Shown here piece after piece: positions 8,080-16,646 of a stretch of 32,786 nucleotides of DNA. The notes under the pieces are model-generated. The model was not told where the DNA came from. It saw only the letters and a program-made list of their open reading frames with translations, and did no database searches. The first letter of the stretch is position 1. Each line of letters begins with the position of its first letter. The stretch is taken from assembly GCA_022821265.1 (NCBI GenBank), contig JAJEDW010000325.1:1-32786 (forward strand), given 5' to 3'. This stretch comes from Acidobacteriota bacterium (lineage in GTDB: Bacteria > Acidobacteriota > Terriglobia > 20CM-2-55-15). The translations under genes and the position numbers were made by a program.

Positions 8080-8783
8080 ACGCGTCGGCCCGAAACAGCG
8101 CCGAACCGCGCCGGCGCGGCTTCCGGCGGCGCCTGAAGATCGCGTTGGCCGCCTCGGCCGGATACTGGGCCATCCGTCTTGTCGGACGAACCATCCGTTG
8201 GGAAACCGAGGGCCTCGAGCATCTCGACGCGATCCACGCGTCCGGCCAGGCGGCGATCTTCGCGTTCTGGCACGGACGCATCGTGCCCGCGACGTGGTAT
8301 TTTCGCGGCCGGGGCATCGTCGTCATGATCAGCATGAACGTCGACGGCGAGATGATCGCGCGGGTGATCGAACGGCTGGGATACGCCACGGCGCGCGGTT
8401 CGAGTTCCCGCGGCGGGTTCCGCGCCCTGGCGGAAATGGCCGCGGCCGTCCGCCGCGGCCGGGACGTCGGCTTCAGCGTGGACGGGCCGCGCGGACCCCG
8501 TCATGTCGCCAAGCCGGGCGCGGCCATCCTGGCGCGCGAGACCGGGGCGGCCATCTTCTGCTTTCACGTGGCCATGAAACGGAAGCTCCAGCTTCGCAGT
8601 TGGGACCGGTTCCAGGTTCCGCTCCCGTTCACGCGCGCGCGCGTTTTCGGGGCGCCGCCGATCCGCGTCGACGCCGGCGCCGGATCCGACGCCGTCCGCG
8701 CCGCCCGCGAACGCATGCAGGCCGCGCTCGATGCGCTCCGGGAACGGGGCGACGGCTGGGAGGCGGCGGGCCGACGCTTGTGA
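8076..8783 (+). CDS. DUF374/LPLAT-family acyltransferase-like protein
   Basis: FAFWHGRIVPATWYFRGRGIVVMISMNVDGEMIARVIERLGYATARGSSSRGGFRALAEM...GFSVDGPRGPRHVAKPGAAILARETGAAIFCF. Likely TTG start at 8076 overlapping the YHS stop. Confidence 0.88.
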   Translation: MNASARNSAEPRRRGFRRRLKIALAASAGYWAIRLVGRTIRWETEGLEHLDAIHASGQAAIFAFWHGRIVPATWYFRGRGIVVMISMNVDGEMIARVIERLGYATARGSSSRGGFRALAEMAAAVRRGRDVGFSVDGPRGPRHVAKPGAAILARETGAAIFCFHVAMKRKLQLRSWDRFQVPLPFTRARVFGAPPIRVDAGAGSDAVRAARERMQAALDALRERGDGWEAAGRRL

Positions 8784-8865
8784 ATGCCCGGCGCGGTGGT
8801 GTAACGTTGAGGGTTGGATACATGACAAAGTTGATCGACTTGAATCATTTTCAGGCGGGAGAACG

Positions 8866-10029
8866 ATGAGTCCCAATTTCAACGATCTGCTGGCAGGCGT
8901 GAAGCGCGAGATCGACGAGGTCGCTCCGAGCGACGTGCAGAAGGGGCTGGGCCGCCCGCGCGACTTCGCGCTCCTGGACGTTCGCGAAAAGGACGAGTGG
9001 GACCAGGGGCATATCGACGGCGCCCTGTTCCTGCCGCGCGGTTTCCTCGAGGTCAAGGTGGAGAAGCTTCTCCAGGACAAGGACCAGCCGGTCGTCGTGT
9101 ACTGCGCCGGCGGCGTCCGCTCCGCGTTCGCGGCCAAGAGCCTGCGTGAACTGGGCTACCGGAACGTCCGTTCGATGGCGGGCGGCATCCGTGACTGGAA
9201 GGACCTCGGTTTTCCCCTGGTCGTTCCCGAAACCGTCGACAAGGACCGCATGGCGCGTTACAGCCGCCACCTATTGATTCCTGAAGTAGGTGAAGAAGGA
9301 CAGCTCAAGCTATTCAAAAGCAAGGTCTTGCTCGTCGGAGCCGGCGGCTTGGGCTCTCCGGCCGCGCTGTATCTGGCGGCTTCGGGCGTCGGCACGCTCG
9401 GCCTGGTCGACGACGACGTGGTGGACGAATCGAACCTGCAACGGCAAATTCTCCACTGGACGTCGTCGATCGGCACGCCCAAGACCGATTCGGGACGCCG
9501 AACGTTGTTCGAGGTCAATCCCGACGTGAAGGTCCGGACGCACAACATGCGTCTGAACGCCTCGAACGTGGAAGAGGTCTTCGCCGGCTACGACGTCATC
9601 GTCAGCGGATCGGACAACTTCCAGACGGCCTACCTGGTCAACGACGCGGCCGTCCTGCTCGGCAAGCCGGTCGCCTACGGCAGCATCTTCCGCTTCGAGG
9701 GGCAGGCGTCCACGTTCATTCCCCGCCAGGGGCCGTGCTACCGCTGCCTCTACGCGGCGGCGACGCCGCCCGAGCTGGCTCCCAGCTGCGCCGAGGCGGG
9801 CGTCCTGGGCGTGCTCCCCGGAACCATCGGGATGATCCAGGCCACCGAGGCCATCAAGCTCCTGCTCGGCATCGGCGAACCGTTGGCGGGCCGGTTGCTC
9901 GTCTACGACGCCCTGGAGCAGTCCTTCCGCGAGTTCAAGGTCCGCCGGGACCCGGAGTGCCTCACCTGCGGCGAGAACGCGCGCATCGAGCTGGCGGACG
10001 GCCCCGACGCCATGTGCGCGACGGGATGA
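8866..10029 (+). CDS. N-terminal rhodanese fused to ThiF/MoeB/HesA-type E1-like adenylyltransferase
   Basis: Rhodanese loop VVVYCAGGVRSAFAA; E1 motif ARYSRHLLIPEVGEEGQLKL...VLLVGAGGLGSPAALYLAASGVGTLGLVDDDVVDESNLQRQILH; CYRCLY and CLTCG Zn motifs; PSCAEAGVLGVLPG. Confidence 0.95.
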   Translation: MSPNFNDLLAGVKREIDEVAPSDVQKGLGRPRDFALLDVREKDEWDQGHIDGALFLPRGFLEVKVEKLLQDKDQPVVVYCAGGVRSAFAAKSLRELGYRNVRSMAGGIRDWKDLGFPLVVPETVDKDRMARYSRHLLIPEVGEEGQLKLFKSKVLLVGAGGLGSPAALYLAASGVGTLGLVDDDVVDESNLQRQILHWTSSIGTPKTDSGRRTLFEVNPDVKVRTHNMRLNASNVEEVFAGYDVIVSGSDNFQTAYLVNDAAVLLGKPVAYGSIFRFEGQASTFIPRQGPCYRCLYAAATPPELAPSCAEAGVLGVLPGTIGMIQATEAIKLLLGIGEPLAGRLLVYDALEQSFREFKVRRDPECLTCGENARIELADGPDAMCATG

Positions 10030-10460
10030 AGCCGGGTTCGCCTGCCCGGCGGATCGAGGTCGGCGATTTCACATACTGCCGCTCGGCCTACCATCGCGAT
10101 CAACTCGACATCCCGACCGACGCCGGCCTTGTCCTGGAGGTCAAGCGCAACCATTACCGTCTGCTCTACGGCGGGAACCGCTGCTTCTGGCTGCCGGGAC
10201 ACACGCTGGCCCGGCTCGACGGCGACGTGAACACACGGACGCTGGCGGGCCGCCTGCACTGGATCATCAAGCGCTTCGGCGCTCACGATTGCGAGTTGCG
10301 GGTCGATGACGACCTTTGTCAGGCCACGATGCGGGTGACGGCCATCGACGATCGGTCCGTCGACGCGCTTCGCGCGCTGTTGGAGGCGGACTTCCTCGGC
10401 CTGTCGCTGGCCCCGGAGGGCATGGCCTTCATGCTGGCCGAAGTCCGGTTTCGCCGGTAG
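10026..10460 (+). CDS. Uncharacterised protein translationally coupled to the rhodanese-ThiF gene
   Basis: ATG at 10026 overlaps the upstream TGA (ATGA); 144 aa MKPGSPARRIEVGDFTYCRSAYHRDQLDIPTDAGLVLEVKRNHYRLLYGG...; no family recognised. Confidence 0.75.
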   Translation: MKPGSPARRIEVGDFTYCRSAYHRDQLDIPTDAGLVLEVKRNHYRLLYGGNRCFWLPGHTLARLDGDVNTRTLAGRLHWIIKRFGAHDCELRVDDDLCQATMRVTAIDDRSVDALRALLEADFLGLSLAPEGMAFMLAEVRFRR

Positions 10461-11559
10461 GCGCGGGAGCGGCGCGGTCCGCGCCCGCCGCCACCGGATG
10501 GTAGAGCGTGTCGCGCTCGATGGGTGTCCGGCCGGCGGCGCGGATCAGGCTCTCGATCTGGGCGCGCGTCATGCCCAGTCCCGCCTCCCCGCCGGCCCCC
10601 TGGATGATCCGCTCTTCGACGATCGTCCCGTCCAGGTCGTCGGCGCCGAAACCCAGGGCCACCTGCGCCAGCTCCGGCGTCAGCGTGACCCAGTACGCCT
10701 TGATGTGCTGGACGTTGTCGAGTATCAGCCTGGCCACCGCGATCGTCTTCAGATCGTCGGTGCCCGTCGTCGGGGGCAGGTCGCTGTAGAACGTGTTCTC
10801 CGGATGGAACGCCAACGGGATCAGGCAGTTGAAGCCGCCGGTCGCGTCCTGGAGCGTCCTCAGCCGGATCAGGTGATCGACGCGCTCGTCGATGGTCTCG
10901 ATGTGGCCGTAGAGCATCGTGGCGTTCGAACGGACCCCGGCGGCGTGGACCGCCCGCGCGACCTCGAGCCAGCGCGCGCCCGAAATCTTGTGGCCGGCGA
11001 TCAGCGGCCGCGCGCGTTCCGAGAAGATCTCGGCGCCGCCGCCGGGACAGCTTCCCAGGCCGGCGTCCTTCAGCCTCTCGATCACCCATTCCACGGGCCG
11101 CTTCGAGATCCGGCTCAGGAAATCGATCTCCACCATCGTGAACGCCTTCAGGTGAACCGTCGGGAAGCGTTCCCTCAGGCCTTCGAGCAGGTCGGTGTAG
11201 TAGGCGAAGGGCAGCGCGGGATTGAGCCCGCCGACGATGTGGAACTCGGTGACGCCCGAGTGGTACTTCTGCGCGGCGAACTGGAAGACCTGCTCCAGCG
11301 ACATCGTGTAGCCGCCCGGCTCGCCCGGTTTCCGGGCGTAAGCGCCCTGGCAGAGCTGGCAGTCGATGGCGCAGACGTTGGTATAGTTGATGTGGCGGTT
11401 GACGTTGAAGTAGACGCGGTCCCCGTTCAGCCGCGTGCGAACGGTGTCGGCCAGTCGACCGAGTCCGTGGATGTCGTCGGTCTCGTACAGGGCCACGCCG
11501 TCGGCGAGCGTGAGCCGCTCGCCTCGCTGGACCTTGTCGACGATCGCGGAGTCGATCAT
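10429..11559 (-). CDS. mqnE: Aminofutalosine synthase MqnE (radical SAM, futalosine menaquinone pathway)
   Basis: CX3CX2C radical SAM cluster TNVCAIDCQLCQ; HIVGGLNPALPFAYYTDLL, LKAFTMVEI, GSCPGGGAEIFSERAR, NATMLYGHIET, FGADDLDGTIVEERI motifs. Confidence 0.92.
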   Translation of the reverse strand: MIDSAIVDKVQRGERLTLADGVALYETDDIHGLGRLADTVRTRLNGDRVYFNVNRHINYTNVCAIDCQLCQGAYARKPGEPGGYTMSLEQVFQFAAQKYHSGVTEFHIVGGLNPALPFAYYTDLLEGLRERFPTVHLKAFTMVEIDFLSRISKRPVEWVIERLKDAGLGSCPGGGAEIFSERARPLIAGHKISGARWLEVARAVHAAGVRSNATMLYGHIETIDERVDHLIRLRTLQDATGGFNCLIPLAFHPENTFYSDLPPTTGTDDLKTIAVARLILDNVQHIKAYWVTLTPELAQVALGFGADDLDGTIVEERIIQGAGGEAGLGMTRAQIESLIRAAGRTPIERDTLYHPVAAGADRAAPAPTGETGLRPA

Positions 11560-11567
11560 ATGGGGTG

Positions 11568-11573
11568 ATTATA
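11568..11573 (-). promoter_or_regulatory. -10 element TATAAT 8 nt upstream of the mqnE ATG
   Basis: Minus strand reads GGGTATAATCACCCCATATG; TATAAT contains the thiO stop TAA (11571-11569). Confidence 0.6.
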
Positions 11574-12690
11574 CCCTGTCGGCGGGAACGGACTCGGGCA
11601 ACCGCGCCGGTGTGAACGCCCCCGCATAGGATGCCGCCGGATCGCCGGCAAGGGCGGCCCGGACGATCTCCGCCGTGGCGGGGGCCAGCAGGATCCCGTT
11701 TCGATAATGCCCCAGCGCGTAGTACAGGCCGTCGGGCCCCGCCTCGCCGATGGCCGGCAAGCCATCCGGGGTCATCGGCCGCAGTCCGGTCCAGGTCTCC
11801 TCGATCGGGAACGCGCCCACGGCGGCCGCCATTCGCCGCGCGCCGTCGATCAGGGCGGCCACGCCGCCCGCCGTGACATTGCGGTCGAAGCCCGCATCCT
11901 CGTCCGTGCCCCCGACGATCAGGGCGTCGTCGTTTCGCGGGACCAGGTAGAGATGACGCCAGCGGACGATGCGCCGAACGCGCGGGCCCGGCATCCGAAG
12001 CGACAGGATCTGGCCTTTCCGGGGCCGAATCTCGACTCGGGGCGCCAGCCCGTCGATCGAAGACGACCACGCCCCGGCGGCGACGACGACCGTGGGCGCA
12101 TGGATCTCGGTGGTTCCGACCCGGACGCCGCGAACGGCGTCCCCGGCGGCGAGGACCGCGGCGGCGCCGGCGCCGGAAGCCACGTCCACGCCCCGCAGCA
12201 TGCAGGACCGTTCCAGCGCGTCCAGCAACCGGCGCGGCCGGACCTGGTGGTCCCCCGGACAGAAGAACCCGCCGGCGACCTCCAGCGTGAGCAGCGGCTC
12301 GAGACGCGCCACCGCGTCCGGGTCCAGCAGCTCGGCGTCCAGCCCGATGCGCCGCTGCCAGGCCGCGCGCCGCCCGAGGGCGTCCCACTCCTCGGCGCCG
12401 GAGGCCAGCACGAGAACGCCGTCCTCGCGATACTCCACGTCGATGCCGGTCTCGTCCCGAAGCTCCGAGACCCAACCGGGGTACATCGACATGCTGTCCA
12501 GACCGAACCGGAAGAGCGCCCCGTCCTCCTCGGCTTCGCTCTGGGGGCACAGCATGCCCGCCGCGGCCCACGACGCCTGCCGGCCGGGGCGGTCTCTCTC
12601 GACGAGAAGGACGGAACGCTCCGGTGCCAGCGCCCGCGCGACGGCCATGCCGACCGCCCCGCCTCCGACGACGATCACATCGTGTGACAT
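11569..12690 (-). CDS. thiO: Glycine oxidase ThiO-like FAD-dependent oxidoreductase
   Basis: N-terminal VIVVGGGAVGMAVARALA, WAAAGMLCPQSEAEEDGALFRF, VVVAAGAWSS, EETWTGLRPMTPDGLPAIGEAG, LYYALGHYRNGILLAPATAE typical of ThiO. Confidence 0.9.
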   Translation of the reverse strand: MSHDVIVVGGGAVGMAVARALAPERSVLLVERDRPGRQASWAAAGMLCPQSEAEEDGALFRFGLDSMSMYPGWVSELRDETGIDVEYREDGVLVLASGAEEWDALGRRAAWQRRIGLDAELLDPDAVARLEPLLTLEVAGGFFCPGDHQVRPRRLLDALERSCMLRGVDVASGAGAAAVLAAGDAVRGVRVGTTEIHAPTVVVAAGAWSSSIDGLAPRVEIRPRKGQILSLRMPGPRVRRIVRWRHLYLVPRNDDALIVGGTDEDAGFDRNVTAGGVAALIDGARRMAAAVGAFPIEETWTGLRPMTPDGLPAIGEAGPDGLYYALGHYRNGILLAPATAEIVRAALAGDPAASYAGAFTPARLPESVPADRV

Positions 12691-12699
12691 GAGCCGCCT

Positions 12700-12705
12700 A
12701 TTCTA
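12700..12705 (-). promoter_or_regulatory. Candidate -10 TAGAAT 9 nt upstream of thiO
   Basis: Minus strand GGTTAGAATAGGCGGCTCATG. Confidence 0.45.
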
Positions 12706-12717
12706 ACCGATCGCGCC

Positions 12718-12741
12718 GGCCCGGCCGGCCGGCCGCGGGCC
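12718..12741. repeat. GC-rich inverted repeat GGCCCG-(GCCGGCCGGCCG)-CGGGCC
   Basis: Arms 12718-12723 and 12736-12741 are perfect reverse complements; the inner 12 nt is itself nearly self-complementary. Confidence 0.6.
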
Positions 12742-12907
12742 ACTCGGAACCGTGTTACCGTGGTAGTGTCGTATCCCATAAATTCGCTGCCGAAGTCGGG
12801 GGCGGTCATTGGGCCAAGCGATCGCCTGCGGGTTCGGGCGTTTCCGATGATTGGGGCCGATGCTCAGACCTCTAAGTCACTGAGACCATTGTCATATGCT
12901 CAACTGG

Positions 12908-12932
12908 ACCCGCGGCGTCCCGCGCCGCGGGT
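12908..12932. repeat. Perfect 10-bp-stem hairpin ACCCGCGGCG-TCCCG-CGCCGCGGGT
   Basis: Perfect inverted repeat with 5-nt loop, no following T-tract, in the thiO/HAD divergent intergenic region. Confidence 0.75.
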
Positions 12933-13034
12933 GGACAACGCGGCGCGAGCCGCGGCGTCAGTTCAAGAAAACAGACCCACTGAAACGATGCCAAGAACTT
13001 GCGGGACGCCACAGTAGCTGCCTGGACGAATCCC

Positions 13035-13727
13035 ATGTTCAAAGCCTTCATTTTCGACTTCAACGGGGTTCTGGCCGACGACGAGCCGGTGCACATGGAG
13101 GCGTTCCGGTCCGTCGCCGAACGCGAGGGCATGCGGGTCACCGAGGCGGAGTACTTCGAGCGCTACCTCCCGTTTACCGACCGCGAGCTGTTCGGAACGC
13201 TCTTCGCCGACCGGGACCGCCCGCTCGAGCCTCACCGGCTTGACGCTCTCGTCCACGACAAGGCCCGTCACTACCACCGGATCCTGAAAGAGCGCGGCCA
13301 GTCCGACGGGCGGTCCATTCTCTTCCCCGGCGCCGGGGCGGCCGTCGAGGCCGCCGGCCGACGCGGGCCCCTGGCCATCGCATCCGGCGCCCGGCGCGAG
13401 GAGATCGATTTCGTTCTGGAAGCCGGGGGCCTCCGGGACCGGTTCACGGTCGTCGTGGCGGCCGAGGACGTGGAGCGCGGCAAACCGGATCCCGAGGCCT
13501 TCCTGAAGGCCGCCGAATGGGTGACGGCCCCGGGCGATTCCGCCTCGTCCGGTGCGTGCCTGGCGATCGAGGACTCCGCCGGCGGCATCCGCGCCGCCAA
13601 GGCGGCCGGCCTTCCCTGCCTGGCGGTCGAACACTCCTACGACCGGTCGCGGCTGGGCGACGCCGACTGGGTGATCCCGTCCATCGCGGATCTCGGCGGC
13701 TGGCTCGCCCGGGAGACCGGGCCGTGA
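13035..13727 (+). CDS. HAD-superfamily hydrolase (beta-phosphoglucomutase-like, subfamily IA)
   Basis: FKAFIFDFNGVLADDEPVHMEAFRSVAEREG, LAIASGARREEIDFVLEAGGL, GKPDPEAFLKAA, CLAIEDSAGGIRAAKAAGLPCLAV. Confidence 0.93.
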   Translation: MFKAFIFDFNGVLADDEPVHMEAFRSVAEREGMRVTEAEYFERYLPFTDRELFGTLFADRDRPLEPHRLDALVHDKARHYHRILKERGQSDGRSILFPGAGAAVEAAGRRGPLAIASGARREEIDFVLEAGGLRDRFTVVVAAEDVERGKPDPEAFLKAAEWVTAPGDSASSGACLAIEDSAGGIRAAKAAGLPCLAVEHSYDRSRLGDADWVIPSIADLGGWLARETGP

Positions 13728-14554
13728 CGGCACGGTCGCGCAAGACCTTCGAGGAACTCGTCACGCTGCCCGATCTGGCGATACCGATCGCCGAAGCGGC
13801 GCTTCTGCTCGCCTGCGAGGAATACCCGCAACTGTCGCTCGGGCCGTACCTGGACCGCCTCGACGACATGGCCGTGGACATCGACGGCCGCCTGAGGGGG
13901 TATCGGTCCCCGCTGGACACGATCGGCGCCATCAACGACGTGCTCTTCGTGGAATACGGCTTCCGAGGGAACAGCACGGACTACTACGACCCGCGCAACA
14001 GCTTTCTCAACGACGTGCTGGACCGGCGGACGGGCATCCCGATCACCCTGTCGGCCGTCTACATGGAGGTCGCCTCGCGCATCGGTTTCCGGATCGAGGG
14101 CGTCGGCATCCCGGGACACTTCATCGTCAAGCATGTCGCAGGCGCCGACGAAACCTTCCTGGACCCGTTCAACTCGGGCGCCGTCCTGACGCGGGAACAG
14201 TGCCTGGAGCTGGTCCGAAGGACGGCGCCCGGCGCGAACGACGCGGAACGCTGGCTCCGGCGCGTCTCGCATCGGCAGATGGTCGCCCGCATGCTCAACA
14301 ACCTGAAGGTCATCTACGTGAACGGCGGCGCCATCGACAAGGCGCTGGTCATGCTGGAGCTGCTGGTGTTGACCGATCCCGCCGAACCCGGACTTTACAA
14401 GGAACGCGGCATGCTCCGGCTGCAGCTCCGTCAGTTCGGACCGGCCGGGCGCGACCTGGACCGATACCTGAAGATCCGTCCGGACGCGCCCGACCAGGAG
14501 GAGATCGGCGACTGCCTCCAGGACATCCGGAGGATCCAGGCCATGATGAACTGA
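13724..14554 (+). CDS. SirB1-like transglutaminase-like/TPR protein
   Basis: RSPLDTIGAINDVLFVEYGFRGNSTDYYDPRNSFLNDVLDRRTGIPITLSAVYMEVASRIGFRIEGVGIPGHFIVKH...LDPFNSGAVLTREQC; GTG start overlapping the upstream TGA. Confidence 0.92.
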   Translation: MTARSRKTFEELVTLPDLAIPIAEAALLLACEEYPQLSLGPYLDRLDDMAVDIDGRLRGYRSPLDTIGAINDVLFVEYGFRGNSTDYYDPRNSFLNDVLDRRTGIPITLSAVYMEVASRIGFRIEGVGIPGHFIVKHVAGADETFLDPFNSGAVLTREQCLELVRRTAPGANDAERWLRRVSHRQMVARMLNNLKVIYVNGGAIDKALVMLELLVLTDPAEPGLYKERGMLRLQLRQFGPAGRDLDRYLKIRPDAPDQEEIGDCLQDIRRIQAMMN

Positions 14555-15054
14555 TGGACCGGGCGGAAAGACCTCTTCGGATCGGCGTCATGGGGCCGGG
14601 CGAATGCCGACCGGACACGGCGGCGCTGGCCGAGCGCGTCGGCCGGCGGATCGCCGAGGCCGGCGCGGTGCTCGTCACCGGCGGCCGGGGGGGCGTGATG
14701 GAAGCCGCGTCCCGGGGCGCCGCCCGGGCCGGCGGGATCGTCGTCGGCATTCTGCCCGGGGACGAGGAACACACCGCCAACCCGTTCGTCACGATACCGG
14801 TCGTCACCGGCATGGGCGAGGCCCGGAACGCGATCAACGTCCTCACCGCCCACGCCGTCATCGCGATCGAAGGCGGTCCCGGAACGTTGTCCGAGATCGC
14901 CCTGGCCGCCAAGACCGGCACCCCCCTGGTCGGGCTCCGGACCTGGCGCGCCGCGACGGATTCGGCTCGGATCGACATGCATCGGGCCGACGGCGCGGAC
15001 GAGGCGGTCGCCCGAGCGCTCGCGCTGGCCGATCCGGAGAACCGCGCGTGCTGA
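14554..15054 (+). CDS. TIGR00725/LOG-like (Rossmann-fold lysine-decarboxylase-like) protein
   Basis: IGVMGPGECRPDTAALAERVGRRIAEAGAVLVTGGRGGVMEAASRGAARAGGIVVGILPGDEEHTANPFVTIPVVTGMGEARNAINVLTAHAVIAIEGGPGTLSEIALAAKTGTPLVGL. Confidence 0.9.
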   Translation: MDRAERPLRIGVMGPGECRPDTAALAERVGRRIAEAGAVLVTGGRGGVMEAASRGAARAGGIVVGILPGDEEHTANPFVTIPVVTGMGEARNAINVLTAHAVIAIEGGPGTLSEIALAAKTGTPLVGLRTWRAATDSARIDMHRADGADEAVARALALADPENRAC

Positions 15055-15097
15055 GGACCCGGAAGAACCGCGGCCGGCTTCGCTTGGAGCACTTATC

Positions 15098-16510
15098 ATG
15101 ACCGACCATCTCGCAATGCCGCCCGAATTGATGCGCGATCTCGCGACGCACGTCACCGACATACTGATCAACCGGAGCACGGATCTGCCGGGTGACCGCG
15201 CCTGGGACGGCGAGTTCAAGCAGGAACTCGCGGCCTGGTTGGCGGAGGATCCTCCGGAAAGCGGCCGGCCGCCGCGCGAGGTCATCGACCGCGCCATCCG
15301 GCAGGTCCTGACCCCCGCGATGCGCCTCGATCATCCACGCGCGTTCGGATTCGTGCCGTCCGCGCCCACCTGGCCGGGCGTGCTGGCCGAGTTCCTGGTA
15401 AGCGGCTTCAACATCAACGCGGCGAGTTGGTTGACCGCCAGCGGTCCGAGCCAGCTCGAGGCCGTCGTCACCGACTGGTTTCGGCAATGGCTGGGATACC
15501 CCGCCACGGCTGGCGGCATCTTGACCAGCGGGGGTTCCGCCTCGGCGCTCAACGCGTTCGTGGCGGCGCGGGAGGCCGCCGGGAATCCCGAGCGCGCCAC
15601 GGTGTACATGAGCGACCAGAGCCACAGCGCGCAAGTTCGGGCCGCACGGATAACCGGCGTCCGTGCGGACTGCGTCCGGATACTGCCGACCGGCGCGGAC
15701 TTCCGTCTCGATACCGAGGCCTTGTCCTCCGCCGTCGCGTCGGACCGCGCCGCGGGATGCGTCCCCGTTGCGGTCTGCGCCGACGCCGGTTCCACCAGCA
15801 CCGGCGCCATCGACCGGCTGAGCGAGATCGCGGACTACTGTGCGATCGAGGGCATCTGGCTGCACGTCGACGCGGCGTACGGCGGGAGCGCGGCCGTCAC
15901 CGAGCCGGGCGCCAGCCTGCTCCGCGGCATCGAGCGCGCCGATTCCATCGCCGTCGATCCGCACAAGTGGTTCTTTCAGCCGTACGAGGCCGGGTGCCTG
16001 CTGGTCAAGAACGTGCGAACGCTCGAACATGCGTTCTCCTTCCACCACGATGTACTCCAGGATTCCATATGGGGGTCGAATCACCCGAACCAGGCGGACC
16101 GGGGCCTGCAGCTCAGCCGCCGTGACCGGGCGCTGAAGATCTGGATGTCCGTGCAGATCTTCGGCATGGCCGCGTTTCGGGCTGCAGTCGCCCAGGGCAT
16201 CGAGCTGGCCGAACGCGCCGCGCGGCACATCGCCGACAGCCGGCTGCTGGAGCTGTTGGCGCCGGTCTCGCTGGGCATCACCTGCTTCCGCGTCAACCCG
16301 GAAGGGGGCGCGAAGACCGAGGAAGCGCTCCACCGGATCAACAGGAACGTCCTCGCCCGCGTTTTCTGGGAGGAACGCGCGTTCATGTCATCGACGCTGC
16401 TCCGGGGGCGGTTCGCGCTTCGTTTGTGCGTCATCAACCACACGACGACGTGGGACGACATCCGCGAAACGCTGGAGGCCATCGAGCGATTCGGAGAGGA
16501 AGCGCTATGA
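15098..16510 (+). CDS. PLP-dependent group II (aromatic-L-amino-acid-type) decarboxylase
   Basis: FNINAASWLTASGPSQLEAVVTDWF, GGILTSGGSASALNAFVAARE, CADAGSTSTGAIDRL, WLHVDAAYGG, SIAVDPHKWFFQPYEAGCLLVK (PLP Lys). Confidence 0.94.
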   Translation: MTDHLAMPPELMRDLATHVTDILINRSTDLPGDRAWDGEFKQELAAWLAEDPPESGRPPREVIDRAIRQVLTPAMRLDHPRAFGFVPSAPTWPGVLAEFLVSGFNINAASWLTASGPSQLEAVVTDWFRQWLGYPATAGGILTSGGSASALNAFVAAREAAGNPERATVYMSDQSHSAQVRAARITGVRADCVRILPTGADFRLDTEALSSAVASDRAAGCVPVAVCADAGSTSTGAIDRLSEIADYCAIEGIWLHVDAAYGGSAAVTEPGASLLRGIERADSIAVDPHKWFFQPYEAGCLLVKNVRTLEHAFSFHHDVLQDSIWGSNHPNQADRGLQLSRRDRALKIWMSVQIFGMAAFRAAVAQGIELAERAARHIADSRLLELLAPVSLGITCFRVNPEGGAKTEEALHRINRNVLARVFWEERAFMSSTLLRGRFALRLCVINHTTTWDDIRETLEAIERFGEEAL

Positions 16511-16590
16511 ATCGACCGTGGCGGCGGGCGCCTCGAAGCTCCGTGCCCCGGATCTCCGTCGGCCCTCGTTCACCCGGTCGCCGGACGCTG

Positions 16591-16596
16591 TATAAT
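16591..16596 (+). promoter_or_regulatory. Consensus -10 TATAAT upstream of the class V aminotransferase gene
   Basis: TATAAT in otherwise GC-rich DNA (ACGCTGTATAATCAGCCG) 50 nt before GTG 16647, which has GGAGG just upstream. Confidence 0.5.
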
Positions 16597-16646
16597 CAGC
16601 CGTTTGCCGCGTGGACGGAAACACGCCATCGGAGCATCGGAGGACC

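Noticed and set aside
10319-12571. 750-aa minus ORF across mqnE and thiO
   Set aside because: Frame-shifted shadow of two well-supported genes; Arg/Gly-rich with no motifs.
12770-12800. Sequence GTGTCGTATCCCATAAATTCG resembling an insertion-sequence terminus
   Set aside because: No matching inverted repeat, target duplication or transposase found nearby; kept only as a possibility within the intergenic finding.
12760-13017. 85-aa plus ORF in the large intergenic region
   Set aside because: No recognisable motif and no clear SD; spans hairpins and is better left as non-coding.
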